Source: Catellatospora tritici
GTDB taxonomy: Bacteria; Actinomycetota; Actinomycetes; Mycobacteriales; Micromonosporaceae
Length of the DNA: 64,000 nt
NCBI RefSeq assembly: GCF_019083965.1
Contig: NZ_JAHRCY010000001.1
Coordinates: 62,001 to 126,000, forward strand
Direction: 5' to 3'
Positions 51,340-60,037 of the stretch are shown here, in pieces. The position numbers were made by a program, and so were the translations under genes. How positions within the stretch are numbered: the first letter of the stretch is position 1; each line of letters begins with the position of its first letter. The notes under the pieces were generated by a model. That model was not told the origin of the DNA, made no database searches, and saw only the letters and a list, made by a program, of their open reading frames with translations.

Positions 51340-52563
51340 ATGGGAGCGAGTGCACCAGCGGTGATCATCGGGGGCGGCGTGATCGGCTGCTCGCTGGCCT
51401 ACCATCTCGGCCGGGCCGGCTGGCGCGACACGGTGCTGCTGGAGCAGCACGGACTCACCGAGGGCACGACCTGGCACACAGCCGGGTTCGTCACCTCGAT
51501 GCGCGGCCCGGACGGCCCCGGCTGGCACGCGCGGCTGGCCGGATACCTGCCCGCGCTGGCGGCGATGCTGCGCGCCGAGACCGGGCACGACCCGGGCTGG
51601 CGACCGGTGGGCGGCCTGCGGCTCGCCCTGTCCCACACCCACGTCGACGAGTTGCGGCGGCTGGCCCGCCGCGCCGACGAGCTGGGCGTGCCGCTGGAGC
51701 TGCGCGGCGCCTCCGCCACCATGAACCTCGCGCCGCGGCTGGACCTGGCCGACGTGCAGGCCGCGGCGTGGCTGCCGGGCGAGGGCTACGTCCGCCCCAA
51801 GGACTTCGTGGGCGCGCTGGTCGCGGGCGCTCGCGCGCACGGCGCCGACATCCGCACGGGGGTACGGGTGACCGGAATCGACACCACCGGCGGGGCGGTC
51901 CGCGCCGTCCATACCAGCGACGGCGTCATCGAGACCCCGGTCGTCGTCAACGCGGCCGGGGCCGCCGCGGGCGCGATCGGCGCGCTGGCCGGAGTGGGCG
52001 TGCCGGTCGTTCCGGTGCTGCACCAATACGGCGTGACCGAAGTCCTGCACCCCGCCCTCGACCCCGATACGACCCCCACGTGCCGCGTGCCCGAGCAGCA
52101 GTTCTACCTGCGCGCCGCCAACGGCGCGGTGATCATCGGCGGCAGCCGCCCCGATCCGAGGGCGGCCTGGCCCGCCGGAGACGCCGAGCCGCTAGCCAAG
52201 GCGCGCGAGCTGGCCGAACCGGACGAGGAGGCGTTCGCGCCGCTGTGGCAGTTGGCGCGGGCCCGCATGCCCGAGCTGGAACGGGTGAAGCTCGCGAAGA
52301 TCATGCACGGGGTGGAGGCGTACACCCCCGACGGTGCCCCGCTCGCCGGCCCGACCGCCCTGCCCGGCCTCTGGGTCGCCGCGGGCGGCGGCCTGCACGG
52401 CATGGCCCTGGCCGGTGGCCTGGGCCGCCATCTCGCCGAGTGGATCACCACCGGAGCCTCCACCTGGGACCTGACCGCCCTGCTCCCTGACCGCTTCGGC
52501 CCCGCCGCCGCCACCCGCGACTGGCTCACCACCCGCGCCCTCGACACCCTCCGCCGCGCCTGA
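51340..52563 (+). CDS. FAD-dependent oxidoreductase (DAO/DMGDH N-domain type)
   Basis: 407 residues from ATG 51340; an in-frame GTG at 51292 would add 16. FAD-binding motif AVIIGGGVIGCSLAYHLGRAG and TTWHTAGF are typical of the DadA/DMGDH/sarcosine oxidase family; the C-terminal GGGLHGMALAGGLG closes the FAD site. It lacks the folate-binding tail of dimethylglycine dehydrogenase. Divergent from the gamma-glutamylation operon and likely co-regulated, it may oxidise the amine intermediate (PuuB role) or a glycine-type amine. Confidence 0.82.
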   Translation: MGASAPAVIIGGGVIGCSLAYHLGRAGWRDTVLLEQHGLTEGTTWHTAGFVTSMRGPDGPGWHARLAGYLPALAAMLRAETGHDPGWRPVGGLRLALSHTHVDELRRLARRADELGVPLELRGASATMNLAPRLDLADVQAAAWLPGEGYVRPKDFVGALVAGARAHGADIRTGVRVTGIDTTGGAVRAVHTSDGVIETPVVVNAAGAAAGAIGALAGVGVPVVPVLHQYGVTEVLHPALDPDTTPTCRVPEQQFYLRAANGAVIIGGSRPDPRAAWPAGDAEPLAKARELAEPDEEAFAPLWQLARARMPELERVKLAKIMHGVEAYTPDGAPLAGPTALPGLWVAAGGGLHGMALAGGLGRHLAEWITTGASTWDLTALLPDRFGPAAATRDWLTTRALDTLRRA

Positions 52564-52598
52564 CCCCCACCACCCTTCCCCGTTGAACACGGACTTCC

Positions 52599-52637
52599 CG
52601 TTGATCATGAACTTATGGCCGTGTTCGACGGTGTGTC
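52599..52637. repeat. Single arm of family B (copy B2)
   Basis: Matches the 39-bp arm of the B1 inverted repeat (GATCATGAACTTATGG, then GTTCGACGGTGTGTC). No second arm was found nearby, so this is a solo or decayed copy. It sits next to D2. Confidence 0.78.
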
Positions 52638-52672
52638 CCCACCCCGGCACCGTGATCACCAACGCGCCCCGC

Positions 52673-52759
52673 CCCCTTGATCGCGCGAGTTGCCCGGCAA
52701 CCGTGCGTATCTTGAACCCCGATCCCCCCGATTGCCGGGCAACTTGAGCGATCAAGGGG
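52673..52759. repeat. Palindromic repeat family D, copy D2
   Basis: Arms 52673-52700 and 52732-52759 share TTGCCCGGCAA / TTGCCGGGCAA and GATCAAGGGG with two mismatches in 28. The loop contains the same GTGCGTATCTTG as D1, in reverse orientation relative to it. Confidence 0.82.
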
Positions 52760-52860
52760 CGACGGCGACCCGGCGGCGGGGCGAACGGGTTGAGCGATCA
52801 AGGGGCGACCAAGGGGCGACCGCGACCGGGGCGGCGACCCGGGCCGCGGGGCGAACGGGT
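52746..52860. repeat. Imperfect direct repeat before the 180-aa membrane gene
   Basis: GAGCGATCAAGGGGCGAC followed by GGCGGGGCGAACGGGT occurs at 52746-52791 and again at 52791-52860 with an internal duplication of ACCAAGGGGCG. The copy ends in the stop codon of the next gene. Likely derived from the end of the D2 element. Confidence 0.7.
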
Positions 52861-53375
52861 CAGTCGGTGGAGGGTTTCGGGGTCGGGGCGGCGGCGGGGC
52901 CCGTGGTCTCGACGGTGCTGGCGAGCTGGGACCAGATCATGCCGGTCTGGTGGGCCAGCGCGCCGACCACGGCGGGGACCACCGGCAGCAGCCAGTCGGC
53001 CAGCCAGCCGGTATGCGGCAGGTTGAGCACCACGATCGCCGCGACCGCCCCGCCCAGGCCGTGTACGCTCGCGCGCCACGCAGCCCGTCCGGTGTGCGCC
53101 ACCGCCGCCCGCCGAGCCGCCTTGTCGCCGAGGTCCGGGAATCCGCCCAGCGCCTTGGCATCGCGCCGACCGAAGTTGAAACCGGCCACCGCCAGGCACA
53201 CCGAGCAGCCGACGGTGACGGCGACGAGACTGTCGCGGGTCAGCAGCATCATGAGGGCGCCCGCGGCGCCGCCGCTGCCGATGGCGATGACAGCGCGGAT
53301 CCACTCCTGCTTCTCTCCGGGGTACCAGTAGTACTTCGTGGTGGTTTCAGAGAGCTGTTTTACGATCCGCCCCAT
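52860..53375 (-). CDS. Hypothetical membrane protein
   Basis: 171 residues from ATG 53375, with GAGGTGA eight bases upstream (GTG 53402 would add nine residues). Four hydrophobic helices in two pairs (about residues 28-65 and 100-150) and a Pro/Thr-rich C-terminal tail. Not recognised. Alone on the minus strand between the FAD gene and the GNAT gene. Confidence 0.6.
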   Translation of the reverse strand: MGRIVKQLSETTTKYYWYPGEKQEWIRAVIAIGSGGAAGALMMLLTRDSLVAVTVGCSVCLAVAGFNFGRRDAKALGGFPDLGDKAARRAAVAHTGRAAWRASVHGLGGAVAAIVVLNLPHTGWLADWLLPVVPAVVGALAHQTGMIWSQLASTVETTGPAAAPTPKPSTD

Positions 53376-53519
53376 CGGGGTAGTCACCTCGCCGGCCGTC
53401 ACATGTGGTCAGCACCAATCGTTACCTAAAGTAGTTACGAAAGTGCTGAAAGTCACGAGAACCGGCTCGTGACTGCGGCGTGGCGCGCGTGGAAGTTCCA
53501 GCGGCGCAACCGGGCCCGA

Positions 53520-53555
53520 CGACCTGTCAGAACAGGGGCGACCTGTCAGAACAGG
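53520..53555. repeat. 19-bp tandem duplication at a gene 3' end
   Basis: CGACCTGTCAGAACAGGGG (53520-53538) and its near copy (53539-53555). The second includes the stop codon of the GNAT gene; the first carries the decayed copy. Each unit contains the small hairpin CCTGT/ACAGG. Confidence 0.82.
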
Positions 53556-54382
53556 ACGGTGGCGAAGGTGCCGACCTGCCGGAAGCCGAGGCGGTCGTAG
53601 ACGCGGCGGGCCGGGGTGTTGAAGTCGTTGACGTACAGGCTGACCGTCGGGGAGACCCGGCGCAGCGCGTCGCGCACCACCGCCGCCATCCCGGCGGTGG
53701 CGTAGCCGTGGCCGCGGTGCGAGGGCGCCACCCATACCCCCTGGATCTGGGCGGTGTGTCGGGTGACGACGGCCAGCTCGGCCTTGAACACCACCTGGCC
53801 CTCGACGATCCGGGCGTACGACCGCCCGGCGCGCACCAGCTCCGCGACCCGCCCCCGGTAGCCGCGCCCGCCATCCTCGCCCAGCGGCGATACCCCGACC
53901 TCCTCGGTGTACATCGCCACCGAGGCCGGGAAGACCAGGTCGACCTCATCAGGGCGGACCTGGCGCACCAACGGGTCGACCTTCACCGACGACAGCGTGT
54001 CCAGCACCAGCAGGGGCTGACAGGCGCGCACCGTACGCTCCGGGCCCCAGCTCGGACGCAGCCGCTCCCACAGGCCCAGCACCGACTCCGCCTCGCCGAC
54101 CAGCGACGCGCACACCCGGGGCTGGCCACTGATCATCTCGGCGAACGCGTCCACCGCCGCGGCGTTGGCACCCACCGGGGAGACCTGTCCGCCGGACCAG
54201 AGGACGGCTTCGGGCTGTCGACGGCCGCCGTACCCGTAGAGCCGTCCGTCGGCGCGCCAGCCCAGGCCACGCACCGCCACCCGCTCCGCCACCTGCGCCG
54301 CCGCGATCGGATACGCCGCGAGGAGGCGTTCCACTGCGGCACGGTCGGACTCAGCCAACTGCCGCACCGGGAGGGTGAGCAT
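53546..54382 (-). CDS. GNAT acetyltransferase with DUF4081 N-domain
   Basis: 278 residues from ATG 54382 (GTG 54388 also possible). The DUF4081 N-terminal region (about 130 residues, LYGYGGRRQPEAVLWSGG) precedes a GNAT domain with AELAVVTRHTAQIQGVWVAPSHRGHGYATAGMAAV (in two parts here). Orthologous by position to Rv2867c, next to ispG. Substrate unknown; in mycobacteria this is the partner of the MEP genes. Confidence 0.83.
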   Translation of the reverse strand: MLTLPVRQLAESDRAAVERLLAAYPIAAAQVAERVAVRGLGWRADGRLYGYGGRRQPEAVLWSGGQVSPVGANAAAVDAFAEMISGQPRVCASLVGEAESVLGLWERLRPSWGPERTVRACQPLLVLDTLSSVKVDPLVRQVRPDEVDLVFPASVAMYTEEVGVSPLGEDGGRGYRGRVAELVRAGRSYARIVEGQVVFKAELAVVTRHTAQIQGVWVAPSHRGHGYATAGMAAVVRDALRRVSPTVSLYVNDFNTPARRVYDRLGFRQVGTFATVLF

Positions 54383-54442
54383 GACCACAGCCTAGTGAGA
54401 TCTTCGCGTCATGCCAGGGGTATCCCCGAGGTGGTTGTGTTC

Positions 54443-54483
54443 CGACACATTGCCGATATATCGTTAACGTATCGGCGACACAT
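54443..54483. promoter_or_regulatory. Operator-like palindromes upstream of the His-rich PadR gene
   Basis: GCCGATA and TATCGGC (54452-54458 and 54470-54476) flank CGTTAACG (54462-54469), and CGACACAT occurs on both sides (54443-54450 and 54476-54483). The AT-rich centre is unlike the surrounding sequence. Likely autorepressor site. Confidence 0.5.
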
Positions 54484-54501
54484 CATCGATAGGAGCATGA
54501 C

Positions 54502-55134
54502 ATGTTGCGACACAACCTCGAGCGCCGGATGCGCCACCACGACAGCCACGGGCACGACCGCCACGGACGCGGCCACGAGGGCCACCACGGGCACCACGAC
54601 CCGCGCCTGTTCGCCTTCGGTCCGATGCGCCCGCCGTTCGGCGGCTTCGGCCCAGGTGGACGAGGCGGCGGACAGGGGCGAGGGGGTGGCCGGGGACGGC
54701 GCGGCAACGTCCGCGCGGCAGTCCTCGGCCTGCTCAAGGAACGACCCATGCACGGGTACGAGATGATCTCCGAGCTGGAGGCCCGCACCGGCGGCGTATG
54801 GCGCCCGAGCCCCGGCTCGATCTACCCCACCCTGCAGCTACTGGAGGACGAGGGCCTGATCGTCAGCGAGGAGAGCGGCGGCCGCAAGCGGTTCTCGCTC
54901 ACCGAGGCGGGCGAGACCGAGGCGGCGCAGACCACCGACAGCGGCGGCCGCCAGCCCTGGCAGCAGTTCGACGCCGAGCACATCGCCGAGGCCCAGGAGT
55001 TCCGGCAGGCGGGCGGGGCGTTGATGGAGGCGCTGCGGCAGATCGGGCTCAGCGGCACCGAGACCCAGCGCCAGGCGGCCCTGGCGGTCTTGGTCGACGC
55101 CCGCCGCAAGCTGTACGCCATCCTGGCCGAGTGA
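54502..55134 (+). CDS. PadR-family regulator with a His-rich N-terminus
   Basis: 210 residues. Residues 9-35 (MRHHDSHGHDRHGRGHEGHH in part) carry over ten histidines, followed by a Gly/Pro/Arg-rich linker, then a PadR winged helix (VRAAVLGLLKERPMHGYEMISELEA, SIYPTLQLLEDEGLI) and a short helical tail. The His cluster could bind Zn, Ni, Cu or Co, so this may be a metal- or redox-sensing PadR. ATG 54502 has AGGAG six bases upstream. No target gene is adjacent, so the regulon is unknown. Confidence 0.78.
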   Translation: MLRHNLERRMRHHDSHGHDRHGRGHEGHHGHHDPRLFAFGPMRPPFGGFGPGGRGGGQGRGGGRGRRGNVRAAVLGLLKERPMHGYEMISELEARTGGVWRPSPGSIYPTLQLLEDEGLIVSEESGGRKRFSLTEAGETEAAQTTDSGGRQPWQQFDAEHIAEAQEFRQAGGALMEALRQIGLSGTETQRQAALAVLVDARRKLYAILAE

Positions 55135-55179
55135 CCCGACCGGGCGGTGCGCACCCGACCGCCCACCCCGGGGTTTTTC

Positions 55180-55246
55180 CATCGACACTGGCCTATCCAG
55201 TGGACCATTTTCTACGATTCGTGCTTCGGATAGGCCAGCGTCGATG
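55180..55246. repeat. Palindromic repeat family C, copy C4
   Basis: CATCGACACTGGCCTATCC and GGATAGGCCAGCGTCGATG flank a 29-bp loop between the converging PadR and ispG genes. Confidence 0.82.
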
Positions 55247-55289
55247 CAAAGCGCGGGGCGTGAAGCCGATCGCGGAGTGGCACCCCGCA

Positions 55290-55338
55290 ACGGCTGAGGC
55301 CGCTGGATCCGGACAACGGATCCAGCGGCCTCAGCCGT
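55290..55338. terminator. Bidirectional terminator, 22-bp perfect stem
   Basis: ACGGCTGAGGCCGCTGGATCCG and its complement (55317-55338) flank a five-base loop, 16 bp after the ispG stop. Strongest terminator-like hairpin in the window; it also stops PadR transcripts. Confidence 0.8.
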
Positions 55339-55353
55339 GTGAGTCGGAACCTG

Positions 55354-56514
55354 TCAGTGCACGGTCACCAGCGGGCTCGCGGGCTCGCCCAGCGGGTCGA
55401 TGCCCAGCTCCTCGGCGATCTTCATCGCCTCCTCGACCAGGGTCTCCACGATCATCGACTCCGGCACGGTCTTGATGACCTGACCCTTGACGAAGATCTG
55501 CCCCTTGCCGTTGCCCGAAGCCACGCCCAGGTCGGCCTCGCGCGCCTCGCCGGGGCCGTTGACGACACAGCCCATGACAGCCACCCGCAGCGGGGCCGGG
55601 AAGCCCTCCAGCGCCGCGGTGACCTGCTCGGCCAGCGTGTACACGTCGACCTGGGCGCGGCCGCAGGACGGGCAGGAGACGATCTCCAGGCCACGCTCCT
55701 TGAGACCCAGCGACTCCAGGATCGCCGTGCCGACCTTGATCTCCTCGACCGGCGGGGCCGACAGCGAGACCCGGATGGTGTCACCGATCCCGTCGGCCAG
55801 CAGCGAGCCGAACGCCACCGCCGACTTGACCGTGCCCTGGAACGCCGGGCCGGCCTCGGTCACACCCAGGTGCAGCGGGTAGTCGCACTTCTGCGCCAGC
55901 AGCCGGTACGCCTTGATCATGACGATCGGGTCGTTGTGCTTGACACTGATCTTGATGTCACGGAAGCCGTGCTCCTCGAACAGCGAGCACTCCCACAGCG
56001 CCGACTCGACCAGCGCCTCGGGGGTCGCCTTGCCGTACTTCTCCAGCAGGCGCTTGTCCAGCGAACCGGCGTTGACACCGATGCGGATCGGCACCCCGGC
56101 CGCCGAGGCGGCCGCCGCGATCTCCTTGACCTTGTCGTCGAACTGGCGGATGTTGCCCGGGTTGACCCGGACCGCCGCGCAGCCCGCGTCGATCGCCGCG
56201 AACACGTACTTCGGCTGGAAGTGGATGTCGGCGATGACCGGGATCGGCGACTTCTTCGCGATCGCCGGGAGCGCCTCGACGTCGTCCTGGGACGGCACCG
56301 CGACCCGCACGATCTGGCAGCCGGACGCGGTCAGCTCCGCGATCTGCTGCAGCGTGGCGTTCACGTCCGAGGTCAGCGTGGTCGTCATCGACTGGACGCT
56401 GATCGGAGCGCCACCACCCACCGGCACCGAGCCGACCATGATCTGCCGGGTCTGGCGTCGGGGCGCGATGGGCGCGGGAGGAGCGGCCGGCATACCCAGG
56501 TTGATCGCAGTCAC
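55354..56514 (-). CDS. ispG: 4-hydroxy-3-methylbut-2-enyl-diphosphate synthase (flavodoxin)
   Basis: 386 residues. Penultimate step of the MEP isoprenoid pathway, a [4Fe-4S] enzyme reducing MEcPP. TIM-barrel N-domain ([30 protein letters not shown]) and the C-terminal cluster domain with SCPSCGR and [10 protein letters not shown] cysteines. Start GTG 56514. The ispG-M50-dxr order is conserved; dxr upstream is the second step of the same pathway. Confidence 0.95.
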   Translation of the reverse strand: MTAINLGMPAAPPAPIAPRRQTRQIMVGSVPVGGGAPISVQSMTTTLTSDVNATLQQIAELTASGCQIVRVAVPSQDDVEALPAIAKKSPIPVIADIHFQPKYVFAAIDAGCAAVRVNPGNIRQFDDKVKEIAAAASAAGVPIRIGVNAGSLDKRLLEKYGKATPEALVESALWECSLFEEHGFRDIKISVKHNDPIVMIKAYRLLAQKCDYPLHLGVTEAGPAFQGTVKSAVAFGSLLADGIGDTIRVSLSAPPVEEIKVGTAILESLGLKERGLEIVSCPSCGRAQVDVYTLAEQVTAALEGFPAPLRVAVMGCVVNGPGEAREADLGVASGNGKGQIFVKGQVIKTVPESMIVETLVEEAMKIAEELGIDPLGEPASPLVTVH

Positions 56515-56521
56515 AGTTCTC

Positions 56522-57745
56522 TCACTTGATCGTGATGGGGTTGACGATATCCGCGGTGACGGTCAGTAGCGTGAACGCACCGAAGATCAGGATGACCGTG
56601 TAGGTCAGCGGCATGAGCTTGAAGTAGTCGACCCGGCCCGGGTCGGGCTTGCGCAACCGAGCGTAGACCCATGACCTGATTCTTTCGAACCAGGCGATCG
56701 CGATATGTCCCCCGTCAAGGGGAAGCAGCGGCAGCAGGTTGAACACGCCCACGAACAGGTTCAGCGTGATGAACAGCATCCAGAAGACGTTCCACAGGCC
56801 GTTCTCGACCGCCTCGCCGCCCAGGCGGCTCGCGCCGACCACGCTGATCGGGGTGTTCGGGTCGCGCTCCTCGCCCGCGATGGCCGAGAACAGGTTCGGA
56901 ATCCGCTGCGGGAACTGCTTCATCGCCTCGAAGGTGCCCTTGGCCAGCACCCCGGCGAAGTCGGCCGAGGCCCCGACCGCCTCACCCGCGGAGTAGCGCA
57001 CCGTGTACGGGATCGTCGGGGTCAGGCCCACGCCGATCGCCGACACCTTCTTGGTGCTGCCGTCGGTCATCGTCCGCTCGACCGCGGCCGGAGTCACCGT
57101 CACCTGCTGCGCGGTGCCGTCACGTACCACGGTCAGGGTCGCGGCCTTGCCCGCCTCCAGCGGCCGGATCTGGTCGACCGCCTGCCCCCACGTGCTCACC
57201 GCGGTCCCGTTGACCGCGGTGATGCGGTCGCCGTTGCGCAGCCCGGCCGCGGTGGCGGGGCTCTGCGGGTCGCCGGCGGCGCAGTCGCGCAGCGGCAGCG
57301 CGGTCACGACACAAGGCTGCACGTCGAGCACGGCGGGCTGCGCCGTGACCTCCTGGCCGCGCGGCAGCGCCGGATTGGGCAGGCCCGAGAAGATCGCCAC
57401 CATGAACAGGGCGACCGCGGCGAGCATGAAGTGCACCACGGAACCGGCCGACATCACGATCGTCCGCTTCCACACCGGGTATCGCCACATGGCGCGCTCG
57501 TCGTCGGCGTCCTCGTCCTGCGGAGTCATGCCCGTGATCTTCACGAAGCCGCCGAGGGGGATGCCCTTGACGCCGTACTCGGTCTCACCGCGCTTGAACG
57601 ACCAGAGAGTGGGTCCGAAGCCGACGAAGTAGCGGGTGACCTTCATGCCGAAGGCCTTTGCGGTGCTCATGTGCCCGGCTTCGTGGAGACTGACCGAGAT
57701 CAGGATCGCCAGCGCGAAGAGGATCAACCCGACGATGTACGTCAT
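56522..57745 (-). CDS. M50 site-2 intramembrane metalloprotease (Rip1-like)
   Basis: 407 residues. HEAGH at residues 21-25 is the zinc motif and the C-terminal [13 protein letters not shown] supplies the aspartate; a PDZ domain lies between (residues about 150-230). Mycobacterial Rip1 (Rv2869c) cleaves anti-sigma factors in envelope stress. Sits between dxr and ispG, sharing one base with the dxr stop. Confidence 0.92.
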   Translation of the reverse strand: MTYIVGLILFALAILISVSLHEAGHMSTAKAFGMKVTRYFVGFGPTLWSFKRGETEYGVKGIPLGGFVKITGMTPQDEDADDERAMWRYPVWKRTIVMSAGSVVHFMLAAVALFMVAIFSGLPNPALPRGQEVTAQPAVLDVQPCVVTALPLRDCAAGDPQSPATAAGLRNGDRITAVNGTAVSTWGQAVDQIRPLEAGKAATLTVVRDGTAQQVTVTPAAVERTMTDGSTKKVSAIGVGLTPTIPYTVRYSAGEAVGASADFAGVLAKGTFEAMKQFPQRIPNLFSAIAGEERDPNTPISVVGASRLGGEAVENGLWNVFWMLFITLNLFVGVFNLLPLLPLDGGHIAIAWFERIRSWVYARLRKPDPGRVDYFKLMPLTYTVILIFGAFTLLTVTADIVNPITIK

Positions 57746-58944
57746 CAGGCACCTTTCTCCTTGATCAGTTCATGAGCCCGGGTACGCGCCCAGTGCTCGG
57801 CGGCGAGCACATCATCGACCGTACCCGGTTCGTCGAAGTCCGGCGCACCGGAGAGGATCTCCGCCACGGTGTCGACGATGGCCAGGAACGGCAGTCGCCC
57901 GGCTGTGAAAGCCGCCACACACTCCTCGTTCGCCGCGTTGTAGATCGCCGGACGGCACCGCCCGGCCCGGCCCGCCGCCTTGGCCAGTTCCACCGCCGGG
58001 AACGCCTCGGTGTCCAGCGGGCGCAGCTCCCAGTTGTGGGCCAGCGTCCAGTCGACCGGCGCGGCCGCGTACGGCACCCGGTCCGGCCAGCCCAGCCCCA
58101 GCGCGATCGGCAGCCGCATGTCCGGCGGGCTGGCCTGCGCCAGCGTCGACCCGTCGGTGAACTCGACCAGGGAGTGCAGCACCGACTGCGGGTGCACCAT
58201 CACCTCGATGTCGTCGTACGAGATCCCGAACAACTCGTGCGCCTCGATCACCTCGAGGCCCTTGTTCACCAGCGTCGCCGAGTTGATCGTGACCACCGGG
58301 CCCATGTCCCAGGTCGGGTGCTTGAGCGCCTCCTCGACGGTGACCTCGGCCAGCTCCTCGCGCCGCCGCCCCCGGAACGCGCCGCCCGACGCGGTCAGGA
58401 TCAGGCGTCGCACCTCGGCCCGCGAACCGCCGCGCAGGCACTGCGCCAGCGCCGAGTGCTCGCTGTCCACCGGGATGATCTGCCCCGGCGCGGCCGCCGC
58501 CCGCACCAGCGGACCGCCCGCGACCAGCGACTCCTTGTTCGCCAGGGCGAGCAGTCGGCCCGCCTTCAGCGCGGCCAGCGTCGGCGCCAGGCCGAGCGAG
58601 CCGACCACGCCGTTGAGCACCAGGTCGGCGGGCCACTGGGCGAGTTCGGTCATCGCCTGCGGCCCGGCCAGGATCTTCGGCAGCTTGAAGTCACCGGACG
58701 ACCAGCCGCGCCGCTGGGCCTCGGCGTAGAACGCCAGCTGCAGGTCCTGCGCCGCGGTCGCCTTCGCCACGCCGACCGCCTCGACGCCCAGCTCCAGCGC
58801 CTGCGCGGCGAGCAGCTCCACGTTGCCGCCACCAGCGCCCAGCGCGACCACGCGGAACCGGTCCGGGTTGCGGCGCACGATGTCGATCGCCTGCGTGCCG
58901 ATCGACCCGGTCGAGCCGAGCAGCACTATCTCGCGGGGGTTCAT
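57745..58944 (-). CDS. dxr: 1-deoxy-D-xylulose 5-phosphate reductoisomerase
   Basis: 399 residues from ATG 58944. NADPH-dependent first committed step of the MEP pathway, target of fosmidomycin. Motifs [12 protein letters not shown] at residue 9, [23 protein letters not shown] and [12 protein letters not shown]. The stop overlaps the M50 start by one base (TGATG). Confidence 0.95.
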   Translation of the reverse strand: MNPREIVLLGSTGSIGTQAIDIVRRNPDRFRVVALGAGGGNVELLAAQALELGVEAVGVAKATAAQDLQLAFYAEAQRRGWSSGDFKLPKILAGPQAMTELAQWPADLVLNGVVGSLGLAPTLAALKAGRLLALANKESLVAGGPLVRAAAAPGQIIPVDSEHSALAQCLRGGSRAEVRRLILTASGGAFRGRRREELAEVTVEEALKHPTWDMGPVVTINSATLVNKGLEVIEAHELFGISYDDIEVMVHPQSVLHSLVEFTDGSTLAQASPPDMRLPIALGLGWPDRVPYAAAPVDWTLAHNWELRPLDTEAFPAVELAKAAGRAGRCRPAIYNAANEECVAAFTAGRLPFLAIVDTVAEILSGAPDFDEPGTVDDVLAAEHWARTRAHELIKEKGA

Positions 58945-59027
58945 CAGCCCATTCTCGCCGAGGCCGCCCGCCCGCCGCCCGAAGGGGGCTACTCGTCCAG
59001 CAGCCGTCGGGCCCCACGGCGTCGTGA

Positions 59028-59089
59028 TGCAGTTTCGGGGAAAGCGCCGGAATCTTGGCCCGGATTCCTGCACTTTCGCCGAAACTGCA
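59028..59089. repeat. Palindromic repeat family E, copy E2
   Basis: GCAGTTTCGGGGAAAG and its inverted copy in GCACTTTCGCCGAAACTGC, spaced by about 25 bp. Same family as 1577-1636. Lies upstream of dxr and downstream of the minus-strand GNAT gene. Confidence 0.72.
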
Positions 59090-59122
59090 ACCTCGCTGGG
59101 CGCCCCGAGGGCGGATGCGGGG

Positions 59123-59671
59123 TCAGGGGCGGGCGAGGTAGTGCTCGGCGGGCATGGAGTACCAGCGGGAGGTCTGGCCGAGGTGGGTCATGCCGAGGCG
59201 GCGCATCACGGCCAGCGACGGGGCGTTGTCGGGCTTGGCGATGGCGTGGACCTCGGGTAGGGCCAGCCGCGTGAACGCGTACCCGAGCAGCGCCCGCGCC
59301 GCCTCGGCGGCGTAGCCGCGACCCCACGAGTCGGGGTGGAAGTGCCAGGCGATCTCCACCTCCCCGAAACCGGGAACACCGTCATCGGGCTCGGGCAGCG
59401 GCTTGAGCGCGACCGACCCGGCGACCACACCGGTCTCCCGCACCTGCACCGCCCAGAGGCCGTAGCCAGGCTGTGCCGCGTACCCCTCGACGCGCCGGGT
59501 GATCGCGGCTGCCGCCTGCTCGCGGTCGGCCAGCGGGGTGGCCATGCCCAGCCAGCGGGTCACCTCGTCACGCCGGTAGATGTCAAAGGTCCGGTCTACG
59601 TCGGCGGGCGTGTCGGCCCACTCGCGAACGATCAGGCGCTCCGTCTCACAGATCACGACCATGCCGGTCAT
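59123..59671 (-). CDS. GNAT-family N-acetyltransferase (RimJ/RimL-like)
   Basis: 182 residues from ATG 59671 (59662 also possible). Starts with [10 protein letters not shown], and motif A is [18 protein letters not shown], followed by [19 protein letters not shown]; this is the acetyltransferase_3 branch that includes RimJ/RimL and many small-molecule acetylators. Substrate unknown. Placed alone between dxr and the MMPL exporter. Confidence 0.82.
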   Translation of the reverse strand: MTGMVVICETERLIVREWADTPADVDRTFDIYRRDEVTRWLGMATPLADREQAAAAITRRVEGYAAQPGYGLWAVQVRETGVVAGSVALKPLPEPDDGVPGFGEVEIAWHFHPDSWGRGYAAEAARALLGYAFTRLALPEVHAIAKPDNAPSLAVMRRLGMTHLGQTSRWYSMPAEHYLARP

Positions 59672-59703
59672 CGTGCCGCATCCGGGCGTCGCCGACCGGC
59701 CAG

Positions 59704-59985
59704 GTGTGCGATCGCGGTCGACATCAGATCCGCGCGGCCCTGCGGTCGCCCGAGGTCTCAAGGCGGCAGATCGTGGCATGGGTCGAACTCGGGGTCGCTG
59801 CGCTGGGCGGAGTCGAGGCGGTAGCGGCCCTCGCGCAACGCTCGCGGGAGCTGGGCCTGCGTCGCGCCCGCCGACTGGCCTCGATCGAGGAACTGCGCGA
59901 GTACGCCACCATGTGGCCGTCCAGCCGCCGAACGAGTTCGGCATGTGGTTTGGCATACCACCTGGTTCGGCTTCGGCTGAGGTGA
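59704..59985 (+). CDS. Short hypothetical ORF, possibly decayed
   Basis: Up to 93 residues from a GTG. Codons up to about position 59910 end mostly in G/C and encode a helical segment (QIVAWVELGVAALGGVEAVAAL); beyond that codon use deteriorates, suggesting a frameshift or a random end. No ribosome-binding site. Not recognised. Alternatively nothing is encoded here and the 366-bp stretch is noncoding. Confidence 0.3.
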   Translation: MCDRGRHQIRAALRSPEVSRRQIVAWVELGVAALGGVEAVAALAQRSRELGLRRARRLASIEELREYATMWPSSRRTSSACGLAYHLVRLRLR

Positions 59986-60037
59986 GCGGGAGCGGCGGGA
60001 GGGCCTGGGCAGATGATCACGCCCAGGCCCTCAGCGG

